Assembly (NCBI GenBank): GCA_964495085.1
Contig: CAZBUK010000018.1
Span: forward strand, 1 to 55,848
Length of the DNA: 55,848 bases
Direction of reading: 5' to 3'
From: CAZBUK01 sp964495085
Lineage (GTDB): Bacteria; Bacteroidota; Ignavibacteria; T3Sed10-11
A program made the position numbers and the translations under genes. Shown here one piece after another: positions 46,120 through 53,079 of the stretch (positions within the stretch are counted from its first letter, which is position 1; every line of letters begins with the position of its first letter). The notes under the pieces are model-generated. The model made no database searches, was not told the origin of the DNA, and saw only the letters and a list, made by a program, of their open reading frames with translations.

Positions 46120-46947
46120 ATGACTAAAATACCTCACGAACTTTCCGCAGATTATCTGCTCAGCTCGGGACAAATACTGACCTATCGCGAGAACGGCCAT
46201 ATCCAGCTGCCTGCAGTCGCGTCTCAGGACGTAATCGGTTTCATCCGTCCACAACTGCTTTCGGCGATAGAAGCAGTCGTCGCGAAGCGCGACAGCCAGG
46301 GACGTACAGACGATTACAGTTCGTTCTTCACCCAGGTGAGCAATGTATGGAGGATCAATGATGAACTCCGAAGCTTTATACTCGCCCGCCGCTTCGCAAA
46401 AATCGCCGCGGACCTGATGGGAGTGGACGGCGTTCGCCTGTATCATGATCAGGCGCTGATCAAAGAGCCGGGCGGGAAACCGACGCCCTGGCATCAGGAT
46501 CATTATTACTGGGCGCTCGATACCGTCAATACAATCACGATGTGGATGCCGCTTGTGGATGTATCCGAGGAGATGGGAACGATGAGTTTCGCGAGCGGTT
46601 CGCACCGCGGCGGTCTTGCCAACGACCGGCCAATTTCCGACGCTACCCATGTACATTACGAGAACATTATCAATTCAAAGGGATACCCCGTCCAATCGTA
46701 CCGCCTGAACGCCGGAGACGCCACATTCCATTCGGGAGTAACCATTCACTCGGCACATGGAAATTCCAGCAATCTCCGCCGCGAAGTGATTACAATTATC
46801 TACTTCGCCGACGGAACGAAAATAATGGAGCCCGATAACGAACACAGGAAAGTCGATATGGAGGTGTTCCACCCCGGCCAGAAACCGGGTGAAATCGCGG
46901 CGAGCGAATTGAATCCGCTTCTTTATAAGAATAATGGGATGGGTTGA
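46120..46947 (+). CDS. Phytanoyl-CoA dioxygenase (PhyH) family oxygenase
   Basis: 275 residues from ATG 46120, which has GGGAG at about eight bases; an ATG at 46096 lacks such a site. Non-haem iron 2-oxoglutarate oxygenase fold: TPWHQDHYYW carries the His-x-Asp iron ligands, MWMPLVDVSEEMGTM is the family core, and HSAHGNSSNLRREVI carries the distal His and the Arg for 2-oxoglutarate. Many bacterial members hydroxylate small metabolites; the substrate is unknown. It is transcribed away from the phosphoesterase-amidase pair and stands alone on its strand. Confidence 0.9.
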   Translation: MTKIPHELSADYLLSSGQILTYRENGHIQLPAVASQDVIGFIRPQLLSAIEAVVAKRDSQGRTDDYSSFFTQVSNVWRINDELRSFILARRFAKIAADLMGVDGVRLYHDQALIKEPGGKPTPWHQDHYYWALDTVNTITMWMPLVDVSEEMGTMSFASGSHRGGLANDRPISDATHVHYENIINSKGYPVQSYRLNAGDATFHSGVTIHSAHGNSSNLRREVITIIYFADGTKIMEPDNEHRKVDMEVFHPGQKPGEIAASELNPLLYKNNGMG

Positions 46948-47001
46948 GGAATTAAAAGTTAACAACATGGGGCGTTTTGATGAAACTTCGATGCTATTTA
47001 T

Positions 47002-47053
47002 AACCTCACCCCCTTCGCCCCCTCTCATCGCGGAGAGGGGGATGTGGGTGAGG
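47002..47053. repeat. REP-like imperfect palindrome
   Basis: CCTCACCC near the start pairs with GGGTGAGG at the end, and CCCCCTCTC pairs with GAGAGGGGG around a short loop. The left half of a very similar element, CCTCTCCCCCAACCCCCTCT, appears at the right end of the window. Such CCCCTCTCC/GGAGAGGGG elements are common dispersed repeats in environmental genomes. It lies between convergent genes. Confidence 0.7.
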
Positions 47054-47095
47054 CTGCGAGAGGGATAGAGACAAAATGAAAGATTCGCTCAATTG

Positions 47096-47115
47096 CCCGC
47101 GCATTTATGCGCGGG
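47096..47115. repeat. GC-rich hairpin between convergent genes
   Basis: CCCGCGCA and TGCGCGGG enclose TTTA, an exact 8-bp stem with a 4-base loop. It sits about 150 bases past the PhyH stop and 60 past the PGRP amidase stop. No T tract follows, so it is more likely a repeat or a transcript-end hairpin than a classical terminator. Confidence 0.6.
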
Positions 47116-47173
47116 TTAAGAGAGGCCTTTCAAGAACCGAGGGGCGTCTCAATGTAATACCCTTACATATCAT

Positions 47174-47779
47174 TTAATATTGTCGTACTACTTTCAACCT
47201 GTCGCTCACCGATTCGATCAGATATCCGCTGCTGAGATACGAGTACAAATTCTCGCCCGGACAAACCGTATAGTCCACATAATCCCGGTGACTCTTGATC
47301 GTCGCCGCGTCGACATTATATTCTCTGCAGAGCATCGCCATCATTTCTATGATCGCATTCAGCTGTTTTTCATTGGGCTCGGCGATCTCGTAATTCCCGA
47401 GCAGACAGATCAGTCCATGTCCGGTCGGATCGTAATTCGTATTCGTATCGCCGGGATAACGGATATCACGGCCCTCATAGATATTCCCGTCCAGATCGAT
47501 CAGATAATGGTAGGGAATGTCGATCCAGTTTCTGTCGCTCCGCGACCAGCTCTGCAGATTCCGAAGCGTCTCCCCGGGATCCTTGTCCCTTAAAAAATCT
47601 TCGCCGCTGTGATGCAGCGTGATCCGTTCGATGGTATGAGTTCTGTATTCCCCTTCATACCCTATTCCGCCCCAATCCTCCACCGTAATGATATGCGGCG
47701 CATCGGTCTGCACCGCCCGATCGGTCGAACAGGAACAAAGCCATACAACACCTATAATAATGTAGATTAAGCTTTTCAT
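47174..47779 (-). CDS. PGRP-type N-acetylmuramoyl-L-alanine amidase (Amidase_2) lipoprotein
   Basis: 201 residues from ATG 47779 (MKSLIYIIIGVVWLCSC), a lipoprotein signal with Cys at 17; a frame continuing upstream into the N run is an artefact of the gap. Amidase_2/PGRP fold: ITLHHSG (first zinc His), YHYLIDLDGNIYEGRD, GLICLLGNY, and SHRDYVDYTVCPG, giving the second zinc His and the zinc Cys. It would hydrolyse the MurNAc-L-Ala bond of peptidoglycan or muropeptides in the periplasm. A single-gene transcript seems likely; AAGAG lies just before the ATG. Confidence 0.93.
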   Translation of the reverse strand: MKSLIYIIIGVVWLCSCSTDRAVQTDAPHIITVEDWGGIGYEGEYRTHTIERITLHHSGEDFLRDKDPGETLRNLQSWSRSDRNWIDIPYHYLIDLDGNIYEGRDIRYPGDTNTNYDPTGHGLICLLGNYEIAEPNEKQLNAIIEMMAMLCREYNVDAATIKSHRDYVDYTVCPGENLYSYLSSGYLIESVSDRLKVVRQY

Positions 47780-47827
47780 ATTGATCTCTTCATGTATTAA
47801 AAAGTATTTGACCCCCATAGACCTCTG

Positions 47828-47927
47828 NNNNNNNNNNNNNNNNNNNNNNNNNNNNNNNNNNNNNNNNNNNNNNNNNNNNNNNNNNNNNNNNNNNNNNNNN
47901 NNNNNNNNNNNNNNNNNNNNNNNNNNN
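47828..47927. other. Assembly gap (100 N)
   Basis: One hundred consecutive N, the conventional length for a gap of unknown size. Heptad-repeat sequence borders it directly, so the repeat probably broke the assembly. The true distance between the amidase and the uroporphyrinogen-decarboxylase-like gene is unknown. Confidence 0.98.
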
Positions 47928-47997
47928 CCGACTTCTGACTTCTGATTTCTAACATCTGACATCTGACTTATGCCTCCTGACTCCTGTCTCCTGCCGT
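47928..47997. repeat. Degenerate 7-bp tandem repeat, core CTGACNT
   Basis: About ten units keep a 7-base phase from 47928, with CTGACTT, CTGACAT and CTGACTC as clear members. The few bases left of the gap (47820-47827) look like part of the same array. It is the complement of the array at 9471-9533, and it overlaps the last codons of the uroporphyrinogen-decarboxylase-like gene. Confidence 0.8.
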
Positions 47998-49167
47998 CCC
48001 TCCATACCTCTCCGCCAATTCCGCCAGCAGCGTAATATGTTCCGGAGGGGTATGCGGGGAGACCGAACATGCCGTGCTCAGTATGTATCCGCCGCCTTTG
48101 CCACCGACCGAGATCCGGTCGATGACGTCCTGCCGGACCGTCTCAAGAGTCCCTTTGAAGAGAACATTGACGGGATCAATATTTCCCTTGATAAAAACTT
48201 TACCCCGGAGGATTCTTTTTGCATCGGCGAGATCCACGTTCCCGAGAGGGGGCGGATCGAGCGTGTCGATTCCGTTCGTGCCGGTTTCGAGCATGAGGTC
48301 CAGACGATCGCCGATGCTGCCGCAGGTATGTGTATACACCGGTACCGCATTTTTCTCCTTGATTCCGTCAATTACTTTTTTCTCGAATGGGAGCACGAAT
48401 TCGGAATACTGTTTTCTCGAGATAAATCCCCCTCCCGCAAATGCCGATGAAATTAGCACCGCGTCAACCCCGCATGCCGCCTGCCGTCTTCCCAGATCTA
48501 TCGCTCCATCGGAGAGCCGGTCGAGGCATGCCTTGAGCTTCAACGGATCGTCGAAAATCGCCATCAGACCGTTCTCATAACCGATCAGCTCCATTATCTG
48601 CGTCCAGGGAGAAAATATCTCCGAGTGCACCGAATACTTCCCTCCCGCGATTTCTATAACCCGGAGAATGGTATCGATATGATATTCCGGGAAGAAGTCG
48701 TCGTACGGCCTCGTCTCCTCCTCGAATCCCCATCGGTACGGATATGATACGCTGGTAATATCATATGGCTCGACATAATAAAGACGGTCGGGATCGATTT
48801 CGGAAAAGGACGGGATGTCCGCTGTGTGCATGGAATGCTTATATTGCGGGAGGTCGTCCGGAGGTACCACCGATCTGCCGCCGTTCTTCCAATGTACTAC
48901 GGTTTCACTCCCCTTCTGTTCGAGACGATCGATAAACTTCTCGATGCCCGGCTCCCGGCCCGGGAGATTTATCAGGATCCCGTCGAATGAATACCGTTCA
49001 CGGAGTTTGAGCAGGGCGCTGGCGAATCCCTCCGAGGTGTACCAGATGTCGAACGGCGGGACCCCTGACCGGAGGAAGTAATGGCCGATGGAGAGCTGGC
49101 ACATGACCGGCACCCGGTCCGGTGTGCCGAGGTGCATCGCGCTTTGTATGCGATCGCGTGGATTCAT
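47968..49167 (-). CDS. Uroporphyrinogen decarboxylase-like (URO-D / cobamide methyltransferase family) protein
   Basis: 399 residues from ATG 49167; a longer in-frame start at 49224 adds an unrelated tail. URO-D fold with NPRDRIQSAMHLGTPDRVPV at the start, HTCGSIGDRLDLMLETG and GIDTLDPPPLG, and FIKGNIDPVNVL. The His-x-Cys in HTCG is the metal-binding mark of the MtaA/corrinoid methyltransferase branch rather than haem synthesis. The last eight or so codons (AGDRSQEA) are written in the heptad repeat, so the C-terminus is probably extended by repeat expansion. The substrate is unknown. Confidence 0.87.
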   Translation of the reverse strand: MNPRDRIQSAMHLGTPDRVPVMCQLSIGHYFLRSGVPPFDIWYTSEGFASALLKLRERYSFDGILINLPGREPGIEKFIDRLEQKGSETVVHWKNGGRSVVPPDDLPQYKHSMHTADIPSFSEIDPDRLYYVEPYDITSVSYPYRWGFEEETRPYDDFFPEYHIDTILRVIEIAGGKYSVHSEIFSPWTQIMELIGYENGLMAIFDDPLKLKACLDRLSDGAIDLGRRQAACGVDAVLISSAFAGGGFISRKQYSEFVLPFEKKVIDGIKEKNAVPVYTHTCGSIGDRLDLMLETGTNGIDTLDPPPLGNVDLADAKRILRGKVFIKGNIDPVNVLFKGTLETVRQDVIDRISVGGKGGGYILSTACSVSPHTPPEHITLLAELAERYGGTAGDRSQEA

Positions 49168-49284
49168 GAACTCTTTTCCCCGTATTGTATGGCCCGGAGT
49201 TTTTTCATCGGGCGGTTGGATCAACTCTTCAGGATACTGGAAGTCACGCGATACGGGATCTTGCGATGTTCCCCGTCCCGGTGA

Positions 49285-51633
49285 CTATCTGTTCTCGAGC
49301 AGATGCTTCAGCTTCCTGCTGCTCTGGTAGAACTCGGCGAGGTCGAGTTCTTTCAGGAACACGAACCCTCTTGTCGCGCGTATGAGGGCGCTCGGGTGAT
49401 CGTAGAACCATTCACGTCCGAGACAGATCTTGAGCTTCTGATACTGGTCCACCTGTATTTTCTGCGCCAGTTCTGAGAACGGACCGTCGTGCTCATAGCT
49501 CGGGAAGGAGGCATCCTTCTGCGATATGAACGTATTCATGAAGGCATTCTGCATCACCGCGAACATATTGAGGGAAACGGGAAAATAGATGTTCGCCTCG
49601 CTCGGATGGAATCTGTACCACACGTTGCGGTAACCCCATACTTTGATATCGGAGCGTCCCGTTTTCTGTTCATACCGGGAAAGCGCCTCGGTGGTCGCCT
49701 GGAGCACCTTGTAGTGCGTATCCGGACCGCTCCCTTCGGGATCGAGCGCCACGCTCACGATGTCCGGCTTAGTCTTCTCGAGCAGCTTCATCACCGGCAT
49801 GACATCCCGCTCGACGGTCGGCTCCTCGGTGAAGATCTCTCCCGTATAAAAACCGAGTCTGAGGTGAAGCACGTTCGACGTATTCCAGCCGAAGTATCCC
49901 CAGAGACATTCCGCTTCCCATTCGCGGCACATGCCCTTGAGCTGCTGTATGTGTTCGGGATCCTTCTTGCCCGGGTACTGCGTATCGAAGTAGTGCATCA
50001 GCTCGGTGATGCGGTCCTTGATGCGCGTTATATCCTTCTCGCTGAAGACGATCATCAGATTCCTGAGCATCCTGCGTGCCATGCCCTCATCCTGCACATA
50101 CTGATTCCCCGATGCAATACCATCGAGGTACTGCCAGACGTCGCGGTTGCGGCCGTTCTGGTTATCCGCGTCGAAGTACTCTTCGTCAAACAACGTTGCG
50201 AATTCCTTCGTATCGATGAACCTGATGACATACGCAAGGTTGCGTTTCATGAAATCGTTCGTCACCGCGGTGAATCCGCTCGTCAGGCATGCGAAGTAGT
50301 GCGTGTTGCTTGCGTCTCTCGTATGACGCACGATGCCGGCAAGATAGCCGAGCATGAGATCGTCGTGATGAGGCTCGGTATGCAGGAAGCGCGTATCCCG
50401 CAGCGAGGTCGAGCCCCGTTCGATTCTCTTCACAAGATTATCGTGCACCAGCTTCGCGAGCGTCGCGCTGTCCTCCGGCCGTTTCTCGAGTACGATCGCG
50501 GTCGCAGGATTCTCCTTTAACTCCTTCGCAGTCAGATCCAGCAGCCGTTTCCTCTTTGCTACGGAGAAATCAATAAAGCACCGCTCCACCTGTTCGTCCG
50601 TAATCGCTTTCTCCCGGGAAAGGATGTGAAGCTGCCGCTCGGTGAGGAGTTTTGCCGCTCCCCTCGTTATATAGAAACGTGCATACGGCAGACCCTGCAG
50701 AGCGGAACCGGGAAAGAGAATGTGCTTTTCGTTCTGGATGGCGGATTTTAAAATCTCCGCCTTCGCCTCTCCCGCCGCGATAATGATCGCCGCGCAGTTC
50801 TTGTTATAGGTGATCGTTTCGAGTCCGATGGTAATGACCAACCGCTTCCGGGAGATCTCGATGCCGCCGAGATCGGTCGCAGCCGAGGCCTGCGTCTCGT
50901 AATTGGTCTCGGTCAACCGCGTGGTGCTGTGGTGATCCGATCCCCGGACGTTGAAACCGATGTGTCCGTCCGGACCGATGCCTCCCAGAAAAAATCCGAT
51001 CCCGCCGAGTTTCCTGACGGCTCCCTCGTATTCCTGGCACCACTGATCGATATGCTCCAGCGCCTCCTTCTGTTTCAGCTCCAAATCGTTTTTTCCCGAG
51101 CGATATCTTAAACTGAGATCAACCTCGCTTTCCGGCCACACCGAAATAATGCTCTGCCCTTCGACCAGCCCGATCCTGGAGCAATCCATCAAGAGGGCTT
51201 TCTTCGGATCGAGATCGAAGCCGTCTATATAGTATTTGTTTACATAGAAGTAAAAGCTGTTGTGTTGCCATGGATTTATGGGATAGAACTCGTCTATCTG
51301 AACGAAATGAAGGCTCTTCATGTCGGGACGCGTCCCGGGATCGACGCTGTATTCCTCGAGGAGCTTCACCGTATCCGGCTCCTCCCACGTTGAAAGGATG
51401 CGATCGACCCATTTTATGAAATGCTCCGGCGTCTTACCGGTGGGAAGGGAGATCACTCCGCCCTTATTCGCCTGCACCCACTCGATGAACCGCAGCGCCG
51501 TCAATTTCCCGAGCACGGGGAAGTTGTCGACGACGAGCGTGGCAATTTTTTCCGTCGGATCGTATCTCAATTTAAAGGGGGATGCGGACAGCGCCGCTTC
51601 TTCTACGGGTGTCAGTTTGTAATCGATCGTCAT
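49285..51633 (-). CDS. NagB-like domain fused to a PIG-L/LmbE-type deacetylase
   Basis: 782 residues from ATG 51633, with AAGGA at good spacing; an in-frame start at 51654 is rejected. Residues 1-345 are a glucosamine-6-phosphate deaminase-like domain: SLPTGKTPEHF, VQIDEFYP (D114), GGIGPDGHIGFN (D222, H224). Where NagB has FNEP with its catalytic Glu, this protein has FNVRGSDHH, so deaminase activity is uncertain. Residues about 415-782 look like a PIG-L/LmbE zinc deacetylase: TEPHHDDLMLG (421-425 PHHDD, in place of the usual HPDDE). Fused proteins of this kind are common in Bacteroidetes. It could combine GlcNAc-6-P deacetylation with a ring-opening step; this is inference. Confidence 0.87.
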   Translation of the reverse strand: MTIDYKLTPVEEAALSASPFKLRYDPTEKIATLVVDNFPVLGKLTALRFIEWVQANKGGVISLPTGKTPEHFIKWVDRILSTWEEPDTVKLLEEYSVDPGTRPDMKSLHFVQIDEFYPINPWQHNSFYFYVNKYYIDGFDLDPKKALLMDCSRIGLVEGQSIISVWPESEVDLSLRYRSGKNDLELKQKEALEHIDQWCQEYEGAVRKLGGIGFFLGGIGPDGHIGFNVRGSDHHSTTRLTETNYETQASAATDLGGIEISRKRLVITIGLETITYNKNCAAIIIAAGEAKAEILKSAIQNEKHILFPGSALQGLPYARFYITRGAAKLLTERQLHILSREKAITDEQVERCFIDFSVAKRKRLLDLTAKELKENPATAIVLEKRPEDSATLAKLVHDNLVKRIERGSTSLRDTRFLHTEPHHDDLMLGYLAGIVRHTRDASNTHYFACLTSGFTAVTNDFMKRNLAYVIRFIDTKEFATLFDEEYFDADNQNGRNRDVWQYLDGIASGNQYVQDEGMARRMLRNLMIVFSEKDITRIKDRITELMHYFDTQYPGKKDPEHIQQLKGMCREWEAECLWGYFGWNTSNVLHLRLGFYTGEIFTEEPTVERDVMPVMKLLEKTKPDIVSVALDPEGSGPDTHYKVLQATTEALSRYEQKTGRSDIKVWGYRNVWYRFHPSEANIYFPVSLNMFAVMQNAFMNTFISQKDASFPSYEHDGPFSELAQKIQVDQYQKLKICLGREWFYDHPSALIRATRGFVFLKELDLAEFYQSSRKLKHLLENR

Positions 51634-52048
51634 AGTATTCCTTGCAGGTTTCAATAACCACAGGATGGGGTGACGGGGACTTCTTCAGTCATAGTCGTGG
51701 AGGTCGAACGTTTCGGTTCAGCCGGCGAGTAATTGAGCAACAGGGTCACAATCCTGATCATGTCTTCAGAAAAATAGCCTTCAATTCGTCGCGATCTTGG
51801 CTTGTACGCGGATCGGCGAAACTGTATTGAGGAGTGTTGTAGTGATGTCTGATTCGTTCTCACTGAAACAGTCGGACCTCGAATCCGTTCGGATTGACGG
51901 AGCGGTCATCCGTCGGTGTCGAAAACTGACAACGACTTATCAGCGGGAACCGATGCAACGAGGAGGAAGATACTAAAAATCGCTGTAAGAAAAAAGTCCG
52001 TCCTTCGGAAGCAATTCGGTGAATAGCTATCCGGCAGCACGCCGGAAT
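51634..52048. other. Intergenic region upstream of the NagB-PIG-L gene
   Basis: About 415 bases. A short plus-strand frame (51845-51976, 43 codons, GAGGAG ten bases upstream) is present but has no recognisable similarity and is not called. No repeat or terminator stands out. The promoter for the fusion gene should lie near 51640-51750. Confidence 0.4.
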
Positions 52049-52900
52049 TTAACTTTCGATTTTCAGTTGCAAGCCGACATGATCCCGTTCATCGCCCCGT
52101 TCCGCATCTATATAATAAAGCTCGACGGAGATATCGGCGCCGGTTGGAATCCGATCGGGGATACGGAAGTCGATTCCGTAGTATCCCCACCCCATGCCGG
52201 TCGCCGCGGTTGTATGGCCGCTGCCGATCTCGTTCCCGGCTCCGTCGCGGAAACGGTAATTCACCGTTCCCTCAAATACCAATGCCGCGCCCGTTATTTT
52301 TACATTACGGGATACCGTATCGCCCGGAGCGGGCGAGAAGATTTTAATACGCTCGGATTGTGCGGTTATCCGTTTCACACGATCGACTCCCACAAGCGGG
52401 TAGAATTGAGCCGGGGCATCGTTCCCTTCGGCGACAAATCCGATCGTGCGGACCGTATCTCCGATGACGGCTATATCGAAAGGATAGGTGATCACCTGGG
52501 TGACCATCGCATCCGCTGGCGGACGGGTAAACCTGATCAATATTTTTATCGAGGCGTCTTCCACCCACGCGCCTGCGAACCTGACATCGTAACCGCCGGT
52601 GTTTTTCCTTCCGCGCGCGGCGAGCAGATAGCGTTTACCCTCATGGATGTATTCTCCGACATACGGGGTCGCATCGAACTGAAGCATAGATGCTACCCAG
52701 GACCGTACAGGAGCAGGCAATTCACGTTCACCGACGCGGGTAAGTTCTATCGATCCTTCACGCTGCCCGTTCGCTTGTTGAGGTGCCGTCTGTACTCCGG
52801 GTTCCGACGAACGGGCATCCTCCCGCACGTCATTAGCCTTTCGGCTGCATCCGGCAATTATTACAATCGCCGTCGCGAATAATAATATGAGTTTTAGCAT
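52049..52900 (-). CDS. Lipoprotein with PrcB-like and Gmad2 domains
   Basis: 283 residues from ATG 52900 (MLKLILLFATAIVIIAGC); an in-frame TTG nine bases upstream is less suitable. Lipobox IAGC with a Ser-Arg-Lys start. After a disordered Gln/Ala-rich linker, residues about 85-185 resemble the PrcB C-terminal fold (YLLAARGRKNTGGYDVRF). The last 90 residues are a Gmad2 immunoglobulin-like domain (IFSPAPGDTVSRNVKITG, FEGTVNYRFRDGAGNEIG). The role is probably structural or protein-protein binding at the envelope. It lies about 415 bases downstream of the NagB-PIG-L gene and is likely independent of it. Confidence 0.8.
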   Translation of the reverse strand: MLKLILLFATAIVIIAGCSRKANDVREDARSSEPGVQTAPQQANGQREGSIELTRVGERELPAPVRSWVASMLQFDATPYVGEYIHEGKRYLLAARGRKNTGGYDVRFAGAWVEDASIKILIRFTRPPADAMVTQVITYPFDIAVIGDTVRTIGFVAEGNDAPAQFYPLVGVDRVKRITAQSERIKIFSPAPGDTVSRNVKITGAALVFEGTVNYRFRDGAGNEIGSGHTTAATGMGWGYYGIDFRIPDRIPTGADISVELYYIDAERGDERDHVGLQLKIES

Positions 52901-52929
52901 ATGAGACAATCCCTATTTATTTTGGGTTT

Positions 52930-53048
52930 AAAGTTCAACGATTAAAGTCCAGGGTCCAGGATTTCCGGTAATCAATCTCGGAATTCAGGATGTAACCGTA
53001 TTTCGGATTTCGAGCTTCGAATTTTGCGCTTCATATTTCGTGCCTTCC
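52930..53048. repeat. Region written in a 7-base phase, cores GTCCAGG and TTTCGNA
   Basis: Counting in sevens from 52930, the words AAAGTCC and AGGGTCC recur at 52944-52957, and from 53000 to 53048 the words ATTTCGG, ATTTCGA, GCTTCGA, ATTTTGC, GCTTCAT and ATTTCGT follow one another in the same phase. It fills the gap between the lipoprotein and the hexosaminidase. Core sequences differ from the GTCAGA arrays, but the period is the same. Confidence 0.65.
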
Positions 53049-53079
53049 ATCCAAACATACTCTTGTCACATCGAAAAAA

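Noticed and set aside
47928..47997. CRISPR-like array
   Set aside because: The repeat unit is only seven bases with no spacers of constant length, and no cas gene is near.
47174..48070. One 298-codon minus-strand frame running through the N gap
   Set aside because: The frame exists only because N was read through. The amidase starts at its own lipoprotein signal (47779).
51845..51976. 43-codon plus-strand frame with a GAGGAG upstream
   Set aside because: No similarity, no conserved pattern and opposite strand to both neighbours; chance cannot be excluded.
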